Part shown: piece after piece, positions 54,034 to 61,528 of the stretch
Layout of the letters: every line of letters starts with the position of its first letter
Numbering within the stretch: position 1 is the first letter of the stretch
From: Afipia sp.
GTDB taxonomy: Bacteria; Pseudomonadota; Alphaproteobacteria; Rhizobiales; Xanthobacteraceae
NCBI GenBank assembly: GCA_017308595.1
Contig: JAFKER010000008.1
Span: 211,349-275,348 of the forward strand
Reading direction: 5' to 3'
Length of the DNA stretch: 64,000 nucleotides
Notes under the pieces: model-generated
What the model was told of the DNA's origin: nothing
Database searches by the model: none
What the model saw: the letters and a program-made list of their open reading frames with translations, nothing else
Made by a program: the position numbers and the translations under genes

Positions 54034-55674
54034 TTAAGATGCGGTATGTGAGGCTTCAGTCCATTCGAAAGTCATGTTGCCTACGAATATTCCAAGTCGG
54101 CGATCGTCATTCGATATCCCACGAGATTTGGGCGAACGGGGATTTGGAATCAGGAAAGTTAGTATGAGCGATTGGGAGGCCAGCGCCTCCTTAGGGATAA
54201 GCAAAATGCGTTGATGTGGCAGGCGATCACCTCTTCCAAACTTCCAATCTGGAAGGCGCACGCCATTGGCCCACATTTTAACTCGCATTCGCCGGAAGCG
54301 CGAAACTAGCATCGGAGATACGATCATCCCGATTTGCAGGTCCTGTAAGGGCGAACTGATGTCGATTGCAATTGCAGCTTCGCTATCGTCGGTCCATCGT
54401 CCCTGAACTTCTGGATCAGACCACCCGTACAGCAATGCGCCCCTCGTATTTCCTGACAACGAGAAGTCTATCGGGCCGCTCTTTGGAGAGGGGAGTGTGC
54501 GGCTCCGTAAGGCGAGAATACGAGACTTTTCCAGAAGGCGTTGAGTAACGTGGCGCAACCAGATTGGATGCCACGTTGCTTTCAGTGCAGTCATCGCAAA
54601 TGCGATACCACAGTGGGCCACAACCCACTTTTCCTTGAGCCAAGAGCAGATCGCAGGCAGGGTTCGGCCATCGGTCAGTTCGCGGCTTCTCCGCCGATAA
54701 TTCTGAAACTGAAGGAACGCACCCGCTAGCGATGATATCCTCGCTGGGTCTTTTCCCCTTAACTTGTAATCGAGTATCTCTACGCGAGATATTGGCTCGC
54801 GCTCAATCGCCGCCTGAATAACCCCCGGAACTGCAATCTCAAGATTCTGAGCCAAATACGTTATGGACTCTCGAACGGGAGCAAGTACGTGCCTTTGACG
54901 CGCTTGTCTCAGTAAGTAGTCCCAATCGAAATCGGATCCCTTGGTTCGAAATATCACGACCGCATCAGCAGCCCAACGCAACGCACCATTTGGATCCCAT
55001 GGTGCTCCATGGACGAAGGCGTGGAGGATCTGATCCTCAAAACTTGGGACGCAGCAGGAGAGATCGCCAATTTTTGTCTGAACGACGCGCGACCAAAGTT
55101 CGTCATCCACGCATGGCCAGCGGCTTAATTTTAACATCTGCCAATGCAGATCAAGAAAAATGTGCTTACCTTTTTCGAATCCGTAGCCCTCGGACCGCTC
55201 CATAACTTCCTGCTTGATGAAGTTGGTCGTGCCGTAGTGGGGCCACCAGCCGAATTTGGTAAGCAAATCGAGAGCCGCTTCCGCGTCCGAAGGGCGAACC
55301 AGAAGATCCACATCTCCCATCGGTCTCAGCGCCATCTGATCCGGAATGGAAGCTACAATCGCCATGCCTTTCAAGAACGAAAATTTCACTCCAGTCTCGT
55401 TGAATGCTTTCAATAGAGGCGTGGACTGGAGGATCAGGTTGCGATTTGAGAACCAGGCATAGCGTGCGATTCCGCGAAGACGATCCATGATAGGATCTTC
55501 GATATCGTGAGCTCGGAGATTCTTGTGTAGGAGACCCAAGATCCGTTGAGAGCCTAGAGTAAGGGCATCAAAGTCCAGTTTATCGCGCCAAACCGCATAC
55601 GACTTCATTGCGGGCGCTCCTGTTAGAAGTGCCGCGCGCAATAGGTGAGTTTCGGCTTCGTTAGGAACAGGCAT
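54034..55674 (-). CDS. NTP_transf_5-type nucleotidyltransferase family protein with C-terminal beta domain
   Basis: 546 residues. The N-terminal ~330 residues match the putative nucleotidyltransferase family PF14907: FLKGMAIVASIPDQMALRPM (KG at 102-103), GDVDLLVRPSDAEAALDLL (DxD metal site at 121-123), HIFLDLHWQML and HAFVHGAPW. The last ~150 residues form a separate beta-rich domain (SLSGNTRGALLYGWSDPEVQ, IAIDISSPLQDLQIGMIVSP) that looks like a carbohydrate-recognition or glycan-associated module. The family is regularly found with PqqD-like and HPr-kinase-like genes, as here. Substrate unknown. Cytoplasmic. Confidence 0.8.
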   Translation of the reverse strand: MPVPNEAETHLLRAALLTGAPAMKSYAVWRDKLDFDALTLGSQRILGLLHKNLRAHDIEDPIMDRLRGIARYAWFSNRNLILQSTPLLKAFNETGVKFSFLKGMAIVASIPDQMALRPMGDVDLLVRPSDAEAALDLLTKFGWWPHYGTTNFIKQEVMERSEGYGFEKGKHIFLDLHWQMLKLSRWPCVDDELWSRVVQTKIGDLSCCVPSFEDQILHAFVHGAPWDPNGALRWAADAVVIFRTKGSDFDWDYLLRQARQRHVLAPVRESITYLAQNLEIAVPGVIQAAIEREPISRVEILDYKLRGKDPARISSLAGAFLQFQNYRRRSRELTDGRTLPAICSWLKEKWVVAHCGIAFAMTALKATWHPIWLRHVTQRLLEKSRILALRSRTLPSPKSGPIDFSLSGNTRGALLYGWSDPEVQGRWTDDSEAAIAIDISSPLQDLQIGMIVSPMLVSRFRRMRVKMWANGVRLPDWKFGRGDRLPHQRILLIPKEALASQSLILTFLIPNPRSPKSRGISNDDRRLGIFVGNMTFEWTEASHTAS

Positions 55675-55705
55675 GATTCAATACAATATGTAAAATGGCG
55701 TGATT

Positions 55706-56404
55706 TTAACCGTTGGTTCGGCGGGTCAGGACTGACTCTTTAAGAAATTGAAGAAGTTCAGACCGATATATCGATCCATCAGTTACGTAGGAAAGATTGC
55801 TGGCATGAACGCGCTTTTTAAGAACGACGTCATCCAGAATCCCTATGGCTCTTCCTGACTCGCGTAGTTTGGCAAACCAAATGAGATCGTTTGTGATCTG
55901 CCATCTGGATTCAAACGGGCCGAAATCCTCGAAAATACTGCGCCGTATCATGCTTGTGCCCGGCATATAGGCAATATGCGATCCTTCAAGAAGGGAAGGT
56001 TTGAAGCCCGGAGGTATCGATTGTCCGTCACTCAAGAAGTATTGGACTCGTCCCACCACGCATTCGGTGGAAGGGTGGTCGGAAAAATACTTCAATTGTT
56101 CCGCGAGCTTTGTTGCGGACCAAATATCGTCGCTATCGAGCAGAGAAATGAAATCCGATCGGGCGGCTGCAATTCCGACATTCCATGCATGTGCAAAGCC
56201 AGCTCCGTTCTGAGGTAGCACTTTCACTCGCGGATAGGATTCTGCAATGCGCCGGGTGGCATCAGTTGAATCCGCGTCGACGATAATGATCTCGAGATCG
56301 CTGAGAGTCTGAGCGGCCACGCTGTCTAGCGACTCAACAAGATATCGTTCGGCATTCTTTGTTGCCATAACGACGGATACAGCGGGTGAGCTTTCGGCGG
56401 CCAT
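55706..56404 (-). CDS. Family 2 glycosyltransferase
   Basis: 232 residues. PAVSVVMATKNAERYLVESL, LEIIIVDADSTDATRRIAES, NVGIAAARSDFISLLDSDDI (metal-binding DSDD) and the acceptor block YMPGTSMIRRSIFEDFGPFE. A standard GT2 inverting enzyme working at the cytoplasmic membrane. It lies in the middle of the minus-strand operon, 43 bases downstream of the GT4 gene and 31 upstream of the nucleotidyltransferase. Confidence 0.9.
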   Translation of the reverse strand: MAAESSPAVSVVMATKNAERYLVESLDSVAAQTLSDLEIIIVDADSTDATRRIAESYPRVKVLPQNGAGFAHAWNVGIAAARSDFISLLDSDDIWSATKLAEQLKYFSDHPSTECVVGRVQYFLSDGQSIPPGFKPSLLEGSHIAYMPGTSMIRRSIFEDFGPFESRWQITNDLIWFAKLRESGRAIGILDDVVLKKRVHASNLSYVTDGSIYRSELLQFLKESVLTRRTNG

Positions 56405-56447
56405 GGTAGTTATCCGTAGTTCATCGGTGTGCTTCGATCGAGTTTTG

Positions 56448-57926
56448 TTACTCTAGAAGGATTCCAACTTTGCGGGCAGATTCTTTGGCTTGTTCGCGTG
56501 CACTTGCTGCGAAAGTGACGGACCCTGACTCACGAGCTGCATGTGATAGATGCCAGTATACTCGCCAGTGGTCAGTTCCAAGCTTGATTGACTGATTGAG
56601 TTCAGTGGCTGCCATGGCAGGCCGTCCCAAGAATCGGAGCATCAGGCCGGCCCAGAAGCGGAGCGATGGGTCGTTTGGAAAGTAGTTTCGATATTTAACC
56701 AGGGTTTCGAAGAGGCTGTCTGACAAACCTGCGATTTTCTCTTCTGCCGCGACTGCTATCTGGCTGCCTTGGCGGTCAAGCGTCGCTCGAAAGTCAGCGC
56801 CGATTTCTCCTAGCGACGACAAAAAGAGCAATGCTCCGTCAGTGTTTTCAGCGGTAGAGTTCTCGCGCCTCAGCGGAAAATGTTTAGGCTTGCGCATGAG
56901 CTCGCCATAAATGCCGTTGAATTCCTTCGCCATTGTTTTTGCGTCGAACTGTCTTCGCGCGTAGTCGCGTGCGTTCGCGCCGAGACGGGTCCGTTCATCG
57001 GGGTTTCTGAATAAGAACTCGATCGCGTTGACGTAACTTCTGCGATCCTGGGCGATAATCCCCGTTTCACCATGTATCACACGGTTGGCTGCGCCACCGT
57101 ATGGCAAGATTACAGGAGGAATTCCTGCTTGCATGGATTCTTGTAATACGAGTTCGCCGGTGCTGTAGTTGTCGCTGGACAGCGGATATCCAAATACGTC
57201 GATGGTGCTCAGTGCTTCGCTGATATTTTCTATATGACCGCGAAATTCAAAACGATTATCGCAACCTAGCTGTTTAACCTGTCGTTTCAAAATGGCTTCC
57301 GCAGGACCCTTGCCGAAAATCATGACACGAGCGGAGGGTATGTCGATCTCTGCGTGCATGGCGACGAAGTCGCGGTGCATTTTCGAAAAGCTTAGAGTTC
57401 CAATATATCCGATATTGAACGTCGAATGATCGACGCGTTCATATGTGCTTAGTCTGTCCGCATCCGCACTCGGTAAAATGAACTCTATCCTGCCTTTCCC
57501 TAGACTGGAGTTCTTTAAAGTCGAGGTGTCCGTGGCGATCAGAACGTCTGCGATTTCAGATATGTTAGGTGTGACATGATGAGGCGGGTGCTCACCATTC
57601 ACGTGTAGCCAGACCAGAGATCGCATCGCAGGTAGGTCTGCATTTAGTAAAGAATGGAGTTCTGGTGTATTCCAGAAATGAAACTGAACGATATCCGCGC
57701 GCTCTAGTGTCGCGAACAAACGGTTTTTTTGTGGAGTTAAAACCTCGGCTCCGACGGACTTGGCAAGGTTGGTCGCCTGCTGATCAGGCTGTTGCAATGA
57801 GAGAATGGAGTGGTTGTAACTTCCGGAATGGTGGGAGTGCTTTGCAAGGCTAATCAAAGCTCGTCCTGCTCCGCCGAGCGAAAGTTGTGGAATGACATGA
57901 GCAATCAGTAGGGGCTGTTCGCTCAT
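56448..57926 (-). CDS. Family 4 glycosyltransferase with C-terminal TPR-like extension
   Basis: 492 residues. GT-B enzyme: LLIAHVIPQLSLGGAGRALI at the N-terminus, the donor domain STFNIGYIGTLSFSKMHRDF, FEFRGHIENISEALSTIDVF and the E-x7-E type site GELVLQESMQAGIPPVILPY. From about residue 385 a helical extension (AEEKIAGLSDSLFETLVKYR, LRFLGRPAMAATELNQSIKL) looks like two or three TPR-like repeats, unusual for a GT4 enzyme; it may bind partner proteins. Start overlaps the end of the HPr-kinase-like gene (ATGA 57923-57926). Confidence 0.85.
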   Translation of the reverse strand: MSEQPLLIAHVIPQLSLGGAGRALISLAKHSHHSGSYNHSILSLQQPDQQATNLAKSVGAEVLTPQKNRLFATLERADIVQFHFWNTPELHSLLNADLPAMRSLVWLHVNGEHPPHHVTPNISEIADVLIATDTSTLKNSSLGKGRIEFILPSADADRLSTYERVDHSTFNIGYIGTLSFSKMHRDFVAMHAEIDIPSARVMIFGKGPAEAILKRQVKQLGCDNRFEFRGHIENISEALSTIDVFGYPLSSDNYSTGELVLQESMQAGIPPVILPYGGAANRVIHGETGIIAQDRRSYVNAIEFLFRNPDERTRLGANARDYARRQFDAKTMAKEFNGIYGELMRKPKHFPLRRENSTAENTDGALLFLSSLGEIGADFRATLDRQGSQIAVAAEEKIAGLSDSLFETLVKYRNYFPNDPSLRFWAGLMLRFLGRPAMAATELNQSIKLGTDHWRVYWHLSHAARESGSVTFAASAREQAKESARKVGILLE

Positions 57927-58993
57927 GTTGTTCGCGGTCTTCTGTTTCGAGACATTGCAAGGTCTTCGATCAGGCGCTTTAAGAGTCCGGGAATCTGGTG
58001 AGGCGCGGTGCCAAGATTGAGGTGATACGCCGGCAGACCATCCAGCATTCGGGTCAGGCGTGAGAGTACTTCTCCTCCAGCATTCGGAAGCATAGCCGCC
58101 GATTGGGATGCCATCTGAACCACCGCAGTCGCTAGCGGGGCAGGGCTGAGTGTAGGCGATGCATCACCCGTTTTTCGCGGCAGCAGAACCCCTAGCAGGG
58201 GGTAGCCGGAAACAAGGCGTTCGGGAAAATGGTGCTGCAGGTAATGCAGACTCTTTTCATTCGGCGGATCTTCGGGATTGCTTTTTGGATAGGGTAAAGC
58301 TGCCCAGTCATTGTCGTGGATGCGGGAGGTGCCGTAGAGGCTATGAACAGCCGGCTCCATGTCATTCGACACTGCACAAAAATCATCAGAAACGAAGGAG
58401 AGACCGCCCGCGAGTGAGCCGGTGGCGGTATTCGATTTTCCGGCGCCTCCCTGACCAACGATGAGAAGCCCGCCCCTTGCCGTACCAACGCTCGCGGCAT
58501 GAACGAGTTGGCGCTGGTGAAAAGGCATAATCCAACCCAGGACCGGTCGAAAGGGAACTGCTCTTTCGTAAGAGGGCATTCGACCAAAGTCCGCGATGCA
58601 AATCACCGTAACTCCGCTATCAGAATCAAACACGCTCAGCGTGCGGCTAAGCGGCTGATAGGCGGCGTAATAACGCCCATCGTGAAATCCCTTAAATTCC
58701 CCACGTGCGGTGAAGTCTGATTTAGCGCAGGGTGCCGGCGGCATGTTGATGCCGGTTTTGGACACATCCCAAATGCGGATTGTTTGCTGGAATTCCCCTG
58801 CCGCCGGTGCGCGACTTACTCTCAAATGTTCGAATGGCCAAGATAGGGTGTCCGGCAACGGTGCCCCGGCAAACTGTATTCGAAAATCAATATCAGCAAT
58901 TTTGTAGTAATTTTCGCTGGGCTGCCCGTGAGCGTTCGCACGGAGCCAGCCCTCATTCATGGTGTCGAAGTAATCGCGTGCGGCGATGGTCAT
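57923..58993 (-). CDS. HPr-kinase-like ATPase of a PqqD-associated cassette
   Basis: 356 residues. The N-terminal ~160 residues have no recognised fold (FDSDSGVTVICIADFGRMPS, PVLGWIMPFHQ). The ATP-binding part is HprK-like: QLVHAASVGTARGGLLIVGQ leading into Walker A GQGGAGKSNTATGSLAGG (about 180-197) and SFVSDDFCAVS (acidic SDDF at 202-205, equivalent to the metal-binding Asp pair of HprK). The C-terminal part of the true HPr kinases is not evident. Family models name such proteins HprK-related kinases in uncharacterised cassettes with PqqD-like partners. It follows the PqqD-like gene by 18 bases. Substrate unknown. Confidence 0.75.
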   Translation of the reverse strand: MTIAARDYFDTMNEGWLRANAHGQPSENYYKIADIDFRIQFAGAPLPDTLSWPFEHLRVSRAPAAGEFQQTIRIWDVSKTGINMPPAPCAKSDFTARGEFKGFHDGRYYAAYQPLSRTLSVFDSDSGVTVICIADFGRMPSYERAVPFRPVLGWIMPFHQRQLVHAASVGTARGGLLIVGQGGAGKSNTATGSLAGGLSFVSDDFCAVSNDMEPAVHSLYGTSRIHDNDWAALPYPKSNPEDPPNEKSLHYLQHHFPERLVSGYPLLGVLLPRKTGDASPTLSPAPLATAVVQMASQSAAMLPNAGGEVLSRLTRMLDGLPAYHLNLGTAPHQIPGLLKRLIEDLAMSRNRRPRTT

Positions 58994-59011
58994 CTCAAAT
59001 TACTGTGGCGG

Positions 59012-59470
59012 TTAAGTCTTCGCCGCTTGATGGCCCCCTGGCTTGAGCACAGGCCAACCGGCTTCGTCCACCTCGTGGACCGGATCCAGGAGAAGCAAAT
59101 CCTGCATGTCATTGTATATGACCATGGCCGGTGAGCTAAACGGCTTCTTGATGGCGGTTGCAGCAGGTTGTCGGGGCGTTGAGATACTTGGGTCACTGCT
59201 TAAAGTGATAAGGTTTTCGCCCACCATTTTGGAAAAGAAATCGAGAGTTTCCGTTTCCACGAGGTCCTGCGGAGCACTATAAAACTCCGAAAGAAACTTC
59301 GCAGTTTCTCCAACAGTCATTCCCGAAACAACACACGTCCAGATTTCGGCACTCACATCCCGCAGGTTATAATACGTGCCGTTTTCGAGGTTGACCGCGA
59401 GAACTTCACCATCAAACATTTCGAACGCAACGCTTTTGTCATTGACGCGGTATCTATCTGATAAGCTCAT
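59012..59470 (-). CDS. PqqD-like (RiPP-recognition-element fold) protein with C-terminal tail
   Basis: 152 residues from ATG 59470. Residues 1-93 form a PqqD-like winged-helix domain: MSLSDRYRVNDKSVAFEMFD, AVNLENGTYYNLRDVSAEIW and MTVGETAKFLSEFYSA, the pattern by which PqqD and lasso-peptide RREs bind precursor peptides. The tail (about 95-152) is unrelated to PqqD and contains the acidic, Leu-rich stretch DMQDLLLLDPVHEVDEAGWP. First gene of the seven-gene operon. A longer frame (to 59647) runs back over the divergent SDR start and was rejected. No precursor peptide gene is visible nearby. Confidence 0.75.
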   Translation of the reverse strand: MSLSDRYRVNDKSVAFEMFDGEVLAVNLENGTYYNLRDVSAEIWTCVVSGMTVGETAKFLSEFYSAPQDLVETETLDFFSKMVGENLITLSSDPSISTPRQPAATAIKKPFSSPAMVIYNDMQDLLLLDPVHEVDEAGWPVLKPGGHQAAKT

Positions 59471-59634
59471 GATAAACCTAACTAAAATATTATCGCTTAC
59501 GTGGTAGTGGATCACACAAGCGGGTATTTCGCAACCTTTCGGCGGAGACCGGGGTGACCCACATAAGGTCTGCCCCACAGAAGGCGCAGAGAGCCTTTGG
59601 GGAGTGCGGATATCAGAGCTGGGAGCAAGCCACC
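59471..59634. promoter_or_regulatory. Divergent promoter region of the glycan operon and the SDR gene
   Basis: 164 bases between the outward-reading starts at 59470 (minus) and 59635 (plus). It is AT-rich near 59471-59500 (aacctaactaaaatattatcg), a likely -10 region for the minus-strand operon. No known operator was recognised. Confidence 0.4.
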
Positions 59635-60402
59635 TTGGAAACACCATTGCTGAAGGGTGACACGGCCATTGTTACAGGTGCCGGCGTTGGAATAGGTCGG
59701 GCGATTGCTGAAGCCTTAGCCCGAGAAGGCGCGAAGGTACTTCTAACCGATATCAATGAAGCAGCATGTAGCACGGCGGCTGAAACGCTCAGGAAAGAGG
59801 GGCATGACGCCATTTGTCTTGTTGCGGACCTTGCTGATGCATCCGCTTCCGCCCGGATATTCGATGCCGCGCTCAAAAAGTTTGGTCAGGTATCGATTTT
59901 TGTACATTGCGCCAGTCCTTATCATCAAGAGGAAAGTGTTTCGACTCTGGCCGAAGATGCTTGGACTCAAATGTTCGACGTAAATGTCAAATCAGCACTT
60001 CGGATAGCCAACCTGTGTGCCACTCATATGAAAGAACGCGGCATTAAAGGTCGTATGCTTCTGGTTACATCATTGCATGCAGAAACGCCGCGTGGTGTCC
60101 CCCACTACAGTGTCGCAAAAGCCGGCCTGACTGCTCTCATGAGGGAACTCGCAAAGGCTTATGGTCCCCACGGGATACGCGTCAACGCGATAGCGCCTGG
60201 GATCGTGTCAGCTAACTGGTTTCCTTCAGCTGACGCTCTGGCCAATTCAGTAGCAATGCGAAGATTGGGTCGACCAGAGGAAGTGGCGGGTACTGCAGTT
60301 GCCTTACTCGCCGATCGTTTTTCGGGATATATAAATGGCACCACGGTCGTTGTTGATGGGGGGCTGTCATTGCATAACTGGATACCCGGGCCGAGAGGTT
60401 AG
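59635..60402 (+). CDS. Short-chain dehydrogenase/reductase
   Basis: 255 residues from TTG 59635 (GGGAG upstream); a GTG at 59554 would add 27 residues not typical of the family. Rossmann motif [40 protein letters not shown] (acidic residue after strand 2, NAD preference), catalytic Ser in [10 protein letters not shown] and Tyr-Lys in [13 protein letters not shown]-terminal [16 protein letters not shown]. Classical SDR, probably oxidising or reducing a sugar or other hydroxyl for the glycan made by this island. Substrate not assignable. Confidence 0.88.
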   Translation: METPLLKGDTAIVTGAGVGIGRAIAEALAREGAKVLLTDINEAACSTAAETLRKEGHDAICLVADLADASASARIFDAALKKFGQVSIFVHCASPYHQEESVSTLAEDAWTQMFDVNVKSALRIANLCATHMKERGIKGRMLLVTSLHAETPRGVPHYSVAKAGLTALMRELAKAYGPHGIRVNAIAPGIVSANWFPSADALANSVAMRRLGRPEEVAGTAVALLADRFSGYINGTTVVVDGGLSLHNWIPGPRG

Positions 60403-60511
60403 AATCTTAGCTACGCTATGAGCTACAAAAGCCGCCAGATCATAAAATGCAAAGTACTTAGCAGTCAGAAAATCACAACGATACAGCGCGCTGACAAGGG
60501 ATAAATAGTCG

Positions 60512-61459
60512 ATGCACTTGAATAAACGGATTCTCGTAACTGGGGGCTCGGGGTTTATTGGCTCTCATTTATGCGATCGACTTTTAGAACAGGGACATGA
60601 GGTTCTGTGCGTAGACAATTTCTACACCGGTGCGCGTCGTAACATCGAGCATCTTTTATCGCACAAACACTTTGAAGTGCTGCGGCACGATGTGACCTAT
60701 CCGCTCTCCGTTGAGGTCGATCAGATTTATAATCTGGCCTGCCCAGCTTCTCCCATCCACTATCAGCACGATCCAGTGCAAACGACGAAGACGATCGTTC
60801 ACGGTGCTATCAACATGCTTGGCTTGGCCAAGCGCTTGAAGGCAAAAATTCTGCAAGCATCGACTTCGGAGGTTTATGGCGATCCGACGATGCACCCGCA
60901 AACAGAAGGCTATTGGGGGAACGTTAATCCGATCGGGCCGCGCTCTTGTTATGACGAAGGCAAGCGCTGTGCTGAAACGCTTTTCTTCGATTACTGGAGA
61001 CAGCACGCCACACGGATCAAGGTTGCGCGTATTTTTAATACGTATGGACCGCGAATGCATCCGAACGATGGCCGAGTTGTTTCCAATTTCATCGTGCAGG
61101 CATTGTTGGGAAAGGACATCACGGTTTATGGCGATGGATCGCAGACGCGTTCGTTCTGTTTCGTCAGCGATCTAATAGATGCTCTAATTCTTATGATGGA
61201 GAGTGGTGACGATACGACCGGCCCGATAAATCTTGGTAATCCTGAAGAAATTAGTATCAGGGCCCTTGCTGAAACAATAATCGAACTGGCCGATTCCAAA
61301 TCAGCGATTGTTTCGCAACCCTTGCCTCAAGACGATCCGCAGCGGCGCATGCCCAGTATCGCTGTCGCGCGAGAGAAGCTTGGCTGGGAGCCCTCCGTGC
61401 AACTCCGAATAGGTCTGCTGGAGACTGTGAATTACTTTAGAAGCGTATTGTTCCTATAG
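60512..61459 (+). CDS. uxs: UDP-glucuronate decarboxylase (UDP-xylose synthase)
   Basis: 315 residues. Extended [63 protein letters not shown] followed by [16 protein letters not shown], the catalytic Tyr-Lys in [20 protein letters not shown] and [20 protein letters not shown]. The block ASPIHYQ-DP-KT and SCYDEGKR are diagnostic of UXS. It converts UDP-GlcA to UDP-xylose (via a 4-keto intermediate) in the cytosol. 109 bases after the SDR gene, same strand. Confidence 0.95.
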   Translation: MHLNKRILVTGGSGFIGSHLCDRLLEQGHEVLCVDNFYTGARRNIEHLLSHKHFEVLRHDVTYPLSVEVDQIYNLACPASPIHYQHDPVQTTKTIVHGAINMLGLAKRLKAKILQASTSEVYGDPTMHPQTEGYWGNVNPIGPRSCYDEGKRCAETLFFDYWRQHATRIKVARIFNTYGPRMHPNDGRVVSNFIVQALLGKDITVYGDGSQTRSFCFVSDLIDALILMMESGDDTTGPINLGNPEEISIRALAETIIELADSKSAIVSQPLPQDDPQRRMPSIAVAREKLGWEPSVQLRIGLLETVNYFRSVLFL

Positions 61460-61528
61460 TAATGTATCCCTTGCTTCAGCGGCCCTAATCTTCTTCTCTT
61501 CCATGCGACTTGCAATTCGATGCAGGCG

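Noticed and set aside
59471-59647. Longer N-terminus of the PqqD-like protein
   Set aside because: It would run across the divergent promoter and the SDR start; the PqqD fold starts at ATG 59470.
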